From Amaranthus tricolor (taxonomy: Eukaryota; Streptophyta; Magnoliopsida; Caryophyllales; Amaranthaceae), in assembly GCF_026212465.1 (NCBI RefSeq), contig NC_080049.1, positions 3,559,362 through 3,623,361 of the forward strand: a DNA stretch of 64,000 nucleotides, given 5' to 3'. The position numbers and the translations under genes were made by a program. This document shows positions 36,814 to 48,893 of this stretch, piece by piece. Position 1 is the first letter of the stretch, and each line of letters opens with the position of its first letter. The notes under the pieces were generated by a model. That model saw only the letters and a list, made by a program, of their open reading frames with translations, did no database searches and had not been told where the DNA came from.

Positions 36814-39518
36814 GCGCAATAGTGGAAAAAACGCTTAAAAACCCTTAAAAGCTCAACTAAACACGTAATTTCTAACATATGACTATGATTTTAAATTCTA
36901 ACCACTTCAACACAATGATATATTGCAAACAGTGTTGTGTGCCAAGTTGCGTGCAAAACAAAGCAAGTTTGAGCTAGTTTATGCGCAAAAGTGGCAAAAA
37001 TATTTGAAAACCCTTAAAATCGCAACTTAACACGTAGTATCTACCATATGACTATGATTTTTATTTTTAACCTCTTCAACACAATAATATATACCAAATA
37101 GTGTTGTGTGCCAAGATTCGTGCAAAACAAACCATGTTTGAGCTACTTTATGCGCAAAAGTGGCGAAAACACTTAAAAGCACTTAAAATCGCAACTTAAC
37201 ACGTAATTTCAAGAATATGACTATCATTATCAATTCTAACCACTTCAACACAATAATATATACCAAATAGTGTTGTGTGCCTAGTCTTGTGCAAAACAAA
37301 CAAAGTTTGAGCTACTTTATGCGCAAAAGTGGCAAAAACACTTAAAAACTCTTAAAATCGCAACTTAACACGTAATTTCTAGCATATGACTATGATATTC
37401 AATTGAACCACTTCAAGACAATACTATAAACCAAATAGTGTTGTGTGCCTAGTCTTGTGCAAAACAAACCAAGTTTGAGCTACTTTATGCCTAAAAGTGG
37501 AAAAACTTTTAAAAACCCATAAAAACTTACCTGAACACGAAATTTCTAGCATATGACTATGAATTTCAATTCTAACCACTTCAACACAATAATATATACC
37601 AAATAGTGTTGTGTGCCAAGTTTGGTGCAAAACAAACCAAGTTTGAGCTACTTTATGCGCAAAAGTGGCAAAAACGCTTAAAAACCCTTAAAATCGCAGC
37701 TTAACACGTAATTTCTAGCATATGACTATTATTTTTAATTCTAAAAACTTCCACTCAATAATATATCCCAAAAAGTGTTTTGTGCCTAGTATGGTGCAAA
37801 ACAAACCATGTTTGAGCTACTTTATGCGCAAAAGTGGCAAAAACGCTTTAAAACCCTTAAAATCGCAACTTAACACGTAATTTTCTAACATATGACTATG
37901 ATTTTTATTTCTAACCACTTCAACACAATAACATATTCAAAATAGTGTTGTGTGCCAAGTTGCGTGCAAAACAAACGAAGTTTGAGCTACTTTATGCACA
38001 AAAGTGGCTAAAACGCTTAAAAACCCTTAAAATCGCAACTTAACACGTAATTTTCTAGCATATGACTATGATTTTCATTTTTAACCTCTTCAACATAATA
38101 ATATATACCAAATAGTGTTGTGTTCCGAGATTCGTGCATGACAAACCAAGTTTGAGCTACTTTATGCGCAATAGTGGAAAAAACGCTTAAAAACCCTTAA
38201 AAGCTCAACTTAACACGTAATTTCTAACATATGACTATGATTTTAAATTCTAACCACTTCAACACAATGATATATTGCAAACAGTGTTGTGTGCCAAGTT
38301 GCGTGCAAAACAAAGCAAGTTTGAGCTAGTTTATGCGCAAAAGTGGCAAAAATATTTGAAAACCCTTAAAATCGCAACTTAACACGTAGTATCTACCATA
38401 TGACTATGATTTTTATTTTTAACCTCTTCAACACAATAATATATACCAAATAGTGTTGTGTGCCAAGATTCGTGCAAAACAAACCATGTTTGAGCTACTT
38501 TATGCGCAAAAGTGGCGAAAACACTTAAAAGCACTTAAAATCGCAACTCAACACGTAATTTCAAGAATATGACTATCATTATCAATTCTAACCACTTCAA
38601 CACAATAATATATACAAAATAGTGTTGTGTGCCTAGTCTTGTGCAAAACAAACAAAGTTTGAGCTACTTTATGCGCAAAAGTGGCAAAAACACTTAAAAA
38701 CTCTTAAAATCGCAACTTAACACGTAATTTCTAGCATATGACTATGATATTCAATTGAACCACTTCAAGACAATACTATAAACCAAATAGTGTTGTGTGC
38801 CTAGTCTTGTGCAAAACAAACCAAGTTTGAGCTACTTTATGCCTAAAAGTGGAAAAACTTTTAAAAACCCATAAAAACTCTTACCTGAACACGAAATTTC
38901 TAGCATATGACTATGAATTTCAATTCTAACCACTTCAACACAATAATATATACCAAATAGTGTTGTGTGCCAAGTTTGGTGCAAAACAAACCAAGTTTGA
39001 GCTACTTTATGCGCAAAAGTGGCAAAAACGCTTAAAAACCCTTAAAATCGCAGCTTAACACGTAATTTCTAGCATATGACTACTATTTTTAATTCTAAAA
39101 ACTTCCACTCAATAATATATCCCAAAAAGTGTTTTGTGCCTAGTATGGTGCAAAACAAACCATGTTTGAGCTACTTTATGCGCAAAAGTGGCAAAAACGC
39201 TTTAAAACCCTTAAAATCGCAACTTAACACGTAATTTCTAACATATGACTATGATTTTTATTTCTAACCACTTCAACACAATAACATATTCAAAATAGTG
39301 TTGTGTGCCAAGTTGCGTGCAAAACAAACGAAGTTTGAGCTACTTTATGCACAAAAGTGGCTAAAACGCTTAAAAACCCTTAAAATCGCAACTTAACACG
39401 TAATTTTCTAGCATATGACTATGATTTTCATTTTTAACCTCTTCAACATAATAATATATACCAAATAGTGTTGTGTTCCGAGATTCGTGCATGACAAACC
39501 AAGTTTGAGCTACTTTAT
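36814..39518. repeat. 8-monomer unit, two tandem copies (about 1.35 kb each)
   Basis: Landmark GCGCAATAGTGG lies at 36814, 38166 and 39519, so two units of 1352 and 1353 bp (8 x 169 = 1352). The unit contains the first part of the 19-monomer unit and then jumps, inside the GTTCCGAGATTCGTGCATG monomer (about 38126-38175), straight back to the GCGCAATAGTGG monomer. It is therefore the 19-monomer unit minus 11 monomers. One copy has a private insertion, AACTCTTACCTG for AACTTACCTG, near 38879. Confidence 0.88.
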
Positions 39519-41037
39519 GCGCAATAGTGGAAAAAACGCTTAAAAACCCTTAAAAGCTCAACTTAACACGTAATTTCTAACATATGACTATGATTTTAAA
39601 TTCTAACCACTTCAACACAATGATATATTGCAAACAGTGTTGTGTGCCAAGTTGCGTGCAAAACAAAGCAAGTTTGAGCTAGTTTATGCGCAAAAGTGGC
39701 AAAAATATTTGAAAACCCTTAAAATCGCAACTTAACACGTAGTATCTACCATATGACTATGATTTTTGTTTTTAACCTCTTCAACACAATAATATATACC
39801 AAATAGTGTTGTGTGCCAAGATTCGTGCAAAACAAACCATGTTTGAGCTACTTTATGCGCAAAAGTGGCGAAAACACTTAAAAGCACTTAAAATCGCAAC
39901 TTAACACGTAATTTCTAGAATATGACTATCATTATCAATTCTAACCACTTCAACACAATAATATATACCAAATAGTGTTGTGTGCCTAGTCTTGTGCAAA
40001 ACAAACAAAGTTTGAGCTACTTTATGCGCAAAAGTGGCAAAAACACTTAAAAACTCTTAAAATCGTAACTTAACACGTAATTTCTAGCATATACCTATGA
40101 TATTCAATTGAACCATTTCAAGACAATACTATAAACCAAATAGTGTTGTGTGCCTAGTCTTGTGCAAAACAAACCAAGTTTGAGCTACTTTATGCCTAAA
40201 AGTGGAAAAACTTTTAAAAACCCATAAAAACTTACCTGAACACGAAATTTCTAGCATATGACTATGAATTTCAATTCTAACCACTTCAACACAATAATAT
40301 ATACCAAATAGTGTTGTGTGCCAAGTTTGGTGCAAAACAAACCAAGTTTGAGCTACTTTATGCGCAAAAGTGGCAAAAACGCTTAAAAACCCTTAAAATC
40401 GCAGCTTAACACGTAATTTCTAGCATATGACTATTATTTTTAATTCTAAAAACTTCCACTCAATAATATATCCCAAAAAGTGTTTTGTGCCTAGTATGGT
40501 GCAAAACAAACCATGTTTGAGCTACTTTATGCGCAAAAGTGGCAAAAACGCTTTAAAACCCTTAAAATCGCAACTTAACACGTAATTTCTAACATATGAC
40601 TATGATTTTTATTTCTAACCACTTCAACACAATAACATATTCAAAATAGTGTTGTGTGCCAAGTTGCGTGCAAAACAAACGAAGTTTGAGCTACTTTATG
40701 CACAAAAGTGGCTAAAACGCTTAAAAACCCTTAAAATCGCAACTTAACACGTAATTTTCTAGCATATGACTATGATTTTCATTTTTAACCTCTTCAACAT
40801 AATAATATATACCAAATAGTGTTGTGTTCCGAGATTCGTGCATGACAAACCAAGTTGAGCTACTTTATGCGCAAAAGTGGGAAAAACACTCAAAAACTCT
40901 TGAAATCGCAACTTAACACGTAATTTCTAGCATATGACTAAGATTATATATTCTAACCACTTCAATACAATAATATAAATCAAATAGTGTTGTGTGCATA
41001 GTTTTGTGCAAAACAAACTAAGTTTGAGCTACTTTAT
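39519..41037. repeat. 9-monomer derivative unit (1519 bp)
   Basis: Same as the 8-monomer unit but with one more monomer, the GACTAAGATTATATATTC / TCAATACAAT type at about 40920-41030, placed after the GTTCCGAG monomer. The next GCGCAATAGTGG landmark is 1519 bp on (9 x 169 = 1521). Confidence 0.85.
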
Positions 41038-42080
41038 GCGCAATAGTGGAAAAAACGCTTAAAAACCCTTAAAAGCTCAACTTAACACGTAATTTCTAAC
41101 ATATGACTATGATTTTAAATTCTAACCACTTCAACACAATGATATATTGCAAACAGTGTTGTGTGCCAAGTTGCGTGCAAAACAAAGCAAGTTTAAGCTA
41201 GTTTATGCGCAAAAGTGGCAAAAATATTTGAAAAACCTTAAAATCGCAACTTAACACGTAGTATCTACCATATGACTATGATTTTTATTTTTAACCTCTT
41301 CAACACAATAATATATACCAAATAGTGTTGTGTGCCAAGATTCGTGCAAAACAAACCATGTTTGAGCTACTTTATGCGCAAAAGTGGCGAAAACACTTAA
41401 AAGCACTTAAAATCGCAACTTAACACGTAATTTCTAGAATATGACTATCATTATCAATTCTAACCACTTCAACACAATAATATATACCAAATAGTGTTGT
41501 GTGCCTAGTCTTGTGCAAAACAAACAAAGTTTGAGCTACTTTATGCGCAAAAGTGGCAAAAACACTTAAAAACTCTTAAAATCGCAACTTAACACGTAAT
41601 TTCTAGCATATGACTATGATATTCAATTGAACCACTTCAAGACAATACTATAAACCAAATAGTGTTGTGTGCCTAGTCTTGTGCAAAACAAACCAAGTTT
41701 GAGCTACTTTATGCCTAAAAGTGGAAAAACTTTTAAAAACCCATAAAAACTTACCTGAACACGAAATTTCTAGCATATGACTATGAATTTCAATTCTAAC
41801 CACTTCAACACAATAATATATACCAAATAGTGTTGTGTGCCAAGTTTGGTGCAAAACAAACCAAGTTTGAGCTACTTTATGCGCAAAAGTGGCAAAAAAC
41901 GCTTAAAAACCCGTAAAATCGCAGCTTAACACGTAATTTCTAGCATATGACTATTATTTTTAATTCTAAAAACTTCCACTTAATAATATATCCCAAAAAG
42001 TGTTTTGTGCCTAGTATGGTGCAAAACAAACCATGTTTGAGCTACTTTATGCGCAAAAGTGGCAAAAAACGCTTTAAAAC
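41038..42080. repeat. partial copy of the same unit, end of this domain
   Basis: The variant order continues as in the preceding units through the TTACCTG marker (41751) and the TTCTAAAAACTTCCACTT monomer, then changes at about 42.08 kb with AAAGTCGCAAGTTAAC and GATTTTAAATTC. This is the border with the next higher-order domain. Confidence 0.75.
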
Positions 42081-42206
42081 CCTTAAAGTCGCAAGTTAAC
42101 ACGTAATTTCTAACATATGACTATGATTTTAAATTCTAACCACTTCAACACAATAATATATGTCAAATTGTGTTGTGTGCCAAGTTGCGTGCAAAACAAA
42201 GCAAGT

Positions 42207-42316
42207 TTGATCTAGTTTATGCCCATATGACTATGATTTTCATTTTTAACCTCTTCAACACAATAATATATACCAAATAGTGTTGTGTGCCAAGTTTCGT
42301 GCAAAACAAACCAAGT
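42207..42316. repeat. truncated monomer, 110 bp
   Basis: GATCTAGTTTATGCC runs directly into CATATGACTATG, losing about 59 bp with all four A-tracts. It marks the border between the 19/8-monomer domain and the 1520-bp array. Confidence 0.85.
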
Positions 42317-42394
42317 TTGAGCTACTTTATGCGCAAAAGTGGCAAAAAACGCTTAAAAACCGTTAAAATCGCAACTTAACATGTAATTTCCAGC

Positions 42395-45300
42395 ATATGA
42401 CTATTATTTTCAATTCTAAAAACTTCCACTCAATAATATATCCCAAACAGTGTTTTGTGCCTAGTATGGTGCAAAACAAACCATGTTTGAGCTACTTTAT
42501 GCGCAAAAGTGGCAAAAACGCTTTAAAACCCTTAAAGTCGCAAGTTAACACGTAATTTCTAACATATGACTATGATTTTCAATTCTAACCACTTCAACAC
42601 AATAATATATACCCAATAGTGTTGTATGCCAAGTTGCGTCCAAAACAAACGAAGTTTGAGCTACTTTATGCACAAAAGTGTCAAAAACGCTTAAAAACTC
42701 TTAAAATCGCAACTTAACCCGTAATTTCTAGCATATGACTATGATTTTCATTTTTAAGCTCTTGTACATAATAATATATACCAAATAGTTTTGTGTTCCG
42801 AGATTCGTGCATGACAAACAAAGTTTGAGCTACTTTATGCGCAAAAGTGGCAAAAACACTTAAAAACTCTTAAAATCGCAATTTAACACGTAATTTCTAG
42901 CATATGACTAAGATTATATATTCTAACCACTTCAACACAATAATATAAATCAAATAGTGTTGTGTGCATAGTTTTGTGCAAAACAAAACAAGTTTGAGCT
43001 ACATTATGCGCTATAGTGGAAAACACGCTTAAAAACCCTTAAAAGCTCAACTTAACACGTAATTTCTAACATATGACTATGATTTTAAATTCTAACCACT
43101 TCAACACAATGATATATTGCAAACAGTGTTGTGTGCCAAGTTGCGTGCAAAACAAAGCAAGTTTGAGCTAGTTTATGCGCAAAAGTGGCAAAAATGTTTG
43201 AAAACCCTTAAAATCGCAACTTAACACGTAGTATCTACCATATGACTATGATTTTTATTTTTAACCTCTTCAACACAATAATATATACCAAATAGTGTTG
43301 TGTGCCAAGTTTCGTGCGAAACAAACCATGTTTGAGCTACTTTATGCGCAAAAGTGGCGAAAACACATAAAAACTCTTAAAATCGCAACTTAACACGTAA
43401 TTTCTAGCATATGACTATCATTTTCAATTCTAACCACTTCAACACAATAATATATACCAAATAGTGTTGTGTGCCTAGTCTTGTGCAAAACAAACCAAGT
43501 TTGAGCTACTTTATGTGCAAAAGTGGCAAAAACACTTAAAACCACTTAAAATCGCAACTTAACACGTAATTTCTAGCATATGACTATGATATTCAATTCG
43601 AACCACTTCAACACAATAATATAAACCAAATATTGTTGTGTGCCTAGTCTTGTGCAAAACAAACCAAGTTTGAGCTACTTTATGCCTAAAAGTGGAAAAA
43701 CTTTAAAAAACCCTTAAAAACTTACCTTAACACGTAATTTCTAGCATATGACTATGATTTTCAATTCTAACCAATTGAACACAATAATATATACCAAATA
43801 GTATTGTGTGCCACGTTTCGCACAAAACAAATCAAGTTTTAGGTACTCCATGCGCTAAAGTGGCAAAGACGCTTAAAAACCCTTAAAATCGCAACTTAAC
43901 ACGTAATTTCTAGCATATGACTATTATTTTCAATTCTAAAAGCTTCCACTCAATAATATATCCCAAACAGTGTTTTGTGCCTAGTATGGTGCAAAACAAA
44001 CCATGTTTGAGCTACTTTATGCGCAAAAGTGGCAAAAACGCTTTGAAACCCTTAAAGTCGCAAGTTAACACGTAATTTCTAACATATGACTATGATTTTC
44101 AATTCTAACCACTTCAACACAATAATATATACCCAATAGTGTTGTATGCCAAGTTGCGTCCAAAACAAACGAAGTTTGAGCTACTTTATGCACAAAAGTG
44201 TCAAAAATGCTTAAAAACTCTTAAAATCGCAACTTAACCCGTAATTTCTAGCATATGACTATGATTTTCATTTTTAAGCTCTTGTACATAATAATATATA
44301 CCAAATAGTTTTGTGTTCCGAGATTCGTGCATGACAAACAAAGTTTGAGCTACTTTATGCGCAAAAGTGGCAAAACCACTTAAAAACTCTTAAAATCGCA
44401 ATTTAACACGTAATTTCTAGCATATGACTAAGATTATATATTCTAACCACTTCAACACAATAATATAAATCAAATAGTGTTGTGTGCATAGTTTTGTGCA
44501 AAACAAAACAAGTTTGAGCTACATTATGCGCTATAGTGGAAAACACGCTTAAAAACCCTTAAAAGCTCAACTTAACACGTAATTTCTAACATATGACTAT
44601 GATTTTAAATTCTAACCACTTCAACACAATGATATATTGCAAACAGTGTTGTGTGCCAAGTTGCGTGCAAAACAAAGCAAGTTTGAGCTAGTTTATGCGC
44701 AAAAGTGGCAAAAATGTTTGAAAACCCTTAAAATCGCAACTTAACAAGTAGTATCTACCATAGGACTATGATTTTTATTTTTAACCTCTTCAACACAATA
44801 ATATATACCAAATAGTGTTGTGTGCCAAGTTTCGTGCGAAACAAACCATGTTTGAGCTACTTTATGCGCAAAAGTGGCGAAAACACATAAAAACTCTTAA
44901 AATCGCAACTTAACACGTAATTTCTAGCATATGACTATCATTTTCAATTCTAACCACTTCAACACAATAATATATACCAAATAGTGTTGTGTGCCTAGTC
45001 TTGTGCAAAACAAACCAAGTTTGAGCTACTTTATGTGCAAAAGTGGCAAAAACACTTAAAACCACTTAAAATCGCAACTTAACACGTAATTTCTAGCATA
45101 TGACTATGATATTCAATTCGAACCACTTCAACACAATAATATAAACCAAATATTGTTGTGTGCCTAGTCTTGTGCAAAACAAACCAAGTTTGAGCTACTT
45201 TATGCCTAAAAGTGGAAAAACTTTAAAAAACCCTTAAAAACTTACCTTAACACGTAATTTCTAGCATATGACTATGATTTTCAATTCTAACCAATTCAAC

Positions 45301-47075
45301 ACAATAATATATACCAAATAGTATTGTGTGCCACGTTTCGCACAAAACAAATCAAGTTTTAGGTACTCCATGCGCTAAAGTGGCAAAGACGCTTAAAAAC
45401 CCTTAAAATCGCAACTTAACACGTAATTTCTAGCATATGACTATTATTTTCAATTCTAAAAACTTCCACTCAATAATATATCCCAAACAGTGTTTTGTGC
45501 CTAGTATGGTGCAAAACAAACCATGTTTGAGCTACTTTATGCGCAAAAGTGGCAAAAACGCTTTAAAACCCTTAAAGTCGCAAGTTAACACGTAATTTCT
45601 AACATATGACTATGATTTTCAATTCTAACCACTTCAACACAATAATATATACCCAATAGTGTTGTATGCCAAGTTGCGTCCAAAACAAACGAAGTTTGAG
45701 CTACTTTATGCACAAAAGTGTCAAAAACGCTTAAAAACTCTTAAAATCGCAACTTAACCCGTAATTTCTAGCATATGACTATGATTTTCATTTTTAAGCT
45801 CTTGTACATAATAATATATACCAAATAGTTTTGTGTTCCGAGATTCGTGCATGACAAACAAAGTTTGAGCTACTTTATGCGCAAAAGTGGCAAAAACACT
45901 TAAAAACTCTTAAAATCGCAATTTAACACGTAATTTCTAGCATATGACTAAGATTATATATTCTAACCACTTCAACACAATAATATAAATCAAATAGTGT
46001 TGTGTGCATAGTTTTGTGCAAAACAAAACAAGTTTGAGCTACATTATGCGCTATAGTGGAAAACACGCTTAAAAACCCTTAAAAGCTCAACTTAACACGT
46101 AATTTCTAACATATGACTATGATTTTAAATTCTAACCACTTCAACACAATGATATATTGCAAACAGTGTTGTGTGCCAAGTTGCGTGCAAAACAAAGCAA
46201 GTTTGAGCTAGTTTATGCGCAAAAGTGGCAAAAATGTTTGAAAACCCTTAAAATCGCAACTTAACACGTAGTATCTACCATATGACTATGATTTTTATTT
46301 TTAACCTCTTCAACACAATAATATATACCAAATAGTGTTGTGTGCCAAGTTTCGTGCGAAACAAACCATGTTTGAGCTACTTTATGCGCAAAAGTGGCGA
46401 AAACACATAAAAACTCTTAAAATCGCAACTTAACACGTAATTTCTAGCATATGACTATCATTTTCAATTCTAACCACTTCAACACAATAATATATACCAA
46501 ATAGTGTTGTGTGCCTAGTCTTGTGCAAAACAAACCAAGTTTGAGCTACTTTATGTGCAAAAGTGGCAAAAACACTTAAAACCACTTAAAATCGCAACTT
46601 AACACGTAATTTCTAGCATATGACTATGATATTCAATTCGAACCACTTCAACACAATAATATAAACCAAATATTGTTGTGTGCCTAGTCTTGTGCAAAAC
46701 AAACCAAGTTTGAGCTACTTTATGCCTAAAAGTGGAAAAACTTTAAAAAACCCTTAAAAACTTACCTTAACACGTAATTTCTAGCATATGACTATGATTT
46801 TCAATTCTAACCAATTGAACACAATAATATATACCAAATAGTATTGTGTGCCACGTTTCGCACAAAACAAATCAAGTTTTAGGTACTCCATGCGCTAAAG
46901 TGGCAAAGACGCTTAAAAACCCTTAAAATCGCAACTTAACACGTAATTTCTAGCATATGACTATTATTTTCAATTCTAAAAACTTCCACTCAATAATATA
47001 TCCCAAACAGTGTTTTGTGCCTAGTATGGTGCAAAACAAACCATGTTTGAGCTACTTTATGCGCAAAAGTTGCAA
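42395..47075. repeat. second 9-monomer higher-order array (1520 bp, about 3 copies)
   Basis: Landmark CTTAAAGTCG lies at 42531, 44051 and 45571 (1520 bp apart), and landmark ATTATGCGCTATAG at 43013, 44523 and 46043. Monomers in the unit include TTCTAAAAACTTCCACTC, the CCCAATAGTG / GTCCAAAAC type, the AAGCTCTTGTACATAATAAT type, GCGCTATAGTGG, CGTAGTATCTACC, and CATGCGCTAAAGTGGC. Copies differ at few positions, for example GACAATG-type substitutions are rare and CCAATTGAAC alternates with CCAATTCAAC. The array ends where a GTTGCAAAAACG variant begins at about 47070. Confidence 0.88.
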
Positions 47076-48788
47076 AAACGCTTTAAAACCCTTAAAATCG
47101 CAACTTAACACGTAATTTCTAACATATGACTATGAGTTTTAATTCTAACCACTTCAACACAATAATATATACCAAATAGTGTTGTGTGCCAAGTTGCGTG
47201 CAAAACAAACAAAGTTTGAGCTACTTTATGCACAAAAGTGGCTAAAACGCTTAAAAACCCTTAAAATCGCAACTTAACACGTAATTTCTAGCATATGACT
47301 ATGATTTTCATTTTAAACCTCTTCAACATAATAATATATACCAAATAGTGTTGTGTTCCGAGATTCGTGCATGAAAAACCAAGTTTGAGCTACTTTATTC
47401 GCAAAAGTGGGAAAAACACTTAAAAACTCTTAAAATCGCAACTTAACACGTAATTTCTAGCATATGACTAAGATTATATATTCTAACCACTTCAATACAA
47501 TAATATAAATCAAATAGTGTTGTGTGCATAGTTTTGTGCAAAACAAACTAAGTTTTAGCTACTTTATGCGCAATAGTGGAAAAAACGCTTAAAAACCCTT
47601 AAAAGCTCAACTTAACACGTAATTTCTAACATATAAGTATGATTTTAAATTCTAACCACTTCAACACAATGATATATTGCAAACAGTGTTGTGTGCCAAG
47701 TTGCGTGCAAAACAAAGCAAGTTTGAGCTAGTTTATGCGCAAAAGTGGCAAAAATGTTTGAAAACCCTTAAAATCGCAACTTAACACGTAGTATTTACCA
47801 TATGACTATGATTTTTATTTTTAACCTCCTCAACACAATAATATATACCAAATACTGTTGTGTGCCAAGTTTCGTGCAAAACAAACCATGTTTGAGCTAC
47901 TTTATGCGCAAAAGTGGCGAAAACACTTAAAAACTCTTAAAATCGCAACTTAACACGTAATTTCTAGCATATGACTATCATTTTCAATTCTAACCACTTC
48001 AACACAATAATATATACCAAATAGTGTTGTGTGCCTAGTCTTGTGCAACACAAACCAAGTTTGAGCTACTTTATGCGCAAAAGTGGCAAAAACACTTAAA
48101 ACCACTTAAAATCGCAACTTAACACGTAATTTCTAGCATATGACTATGATATTCAATTCGAACCACTTCAACACAATAATATAAACCAAATAGTGTTGTG
48201 TGCCTAGTCATGTGCAAAACAAACCAAGTTTGAGCTACTTTATGCCTAAAAGTGGAAAAACTTTTAAAAACCCTTAAAAACTTACCTTAACACGTAATTT
48301 CTAGCATATGACTATGATTTTAAATTCTAACCACTTCAACACAATAATATATACCAAATAGTATTGTGTGCCACGTTTCGCGCAAAACAAACCAAGTTTT
48401 AGGTACTCCATGCGCTAAAGTGGCAAAGACGCTTAAAAACCCTTAAAATCACAACTTAACACATAATTTCTAGCATATGACTATTATTTTCAATTCTAAA
48501 AACTTCCACTCAATAATATATACCAAACAATGTTTTGTGCCTAGTATGGTGCAAAACAAACCATGTTTGAGCTACTTTATGCGCAAAATTGGCAAAAACG
48601 CTTTAAAACCCTTAAAATCGCAACTTAACTCGTAATTTCTAATAGACGACTATGATTTTTAATTCTAACCACTTCAACACAATAATATATACCAAATAGT
48701 GTTGTGCGCCAAGTTGCGTGCAAAACAAACGAAGTTTGAGCTACTTTTGGCAAAAACGCTTAAAAACCCTTAAAATCGCAACTTAACA
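44240..48788. repeat. 4549-bp direct tandem duplication, copy 1
   Basis: Matches 48789-53337 at a constant offset of 4549 bp, checked at 44523/49072, 45571/50120 and 46043/50592. Private variants present only in this pair include TAGGACTATG after TCTACCA (about 44761 and 49310), GGCAAAACCACTT, AATAGACGACTATG, and a monomer with an 11-bp deletion (CTACTTTTGGCAAAAACG, about 48740 and 53290). It contains one and a half copies of the 1520-bp unit, so it is a later event than that array. Confidence 0.9.
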
Positions 48789-48893
48789 CGTAATTTCTAG
48801 CATATGACTATGATTTTCATTTTTAAGCTCTTGTACATAATAATATATACCAAATAGTTTTGTGTTCCGAGATTCGTGCATGACAAACAAAGT
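48736..48893. repeat. monomer with 11-bp deletion (158 bp)
   Basis: GAGCTACTTTTGGCAAAAACG lacks the ATGCGCAAAAG part of the usual motif, which removes the TGCGCA palindrome and the first A-tract. The same deletion occurs at about 53285 in the second copy of the 4549-bp duplication. Confidence 0.8.

Noticed and set aside
30980..41854. Identical 68-codon minus-strand frames (30980-31264, 34204, 37424, 40129, 41648)
   Set aside because: Their repetition follows the higher-order unit; conservation is explained by recent DNA duplication, with no start context, codon bias or known domain.
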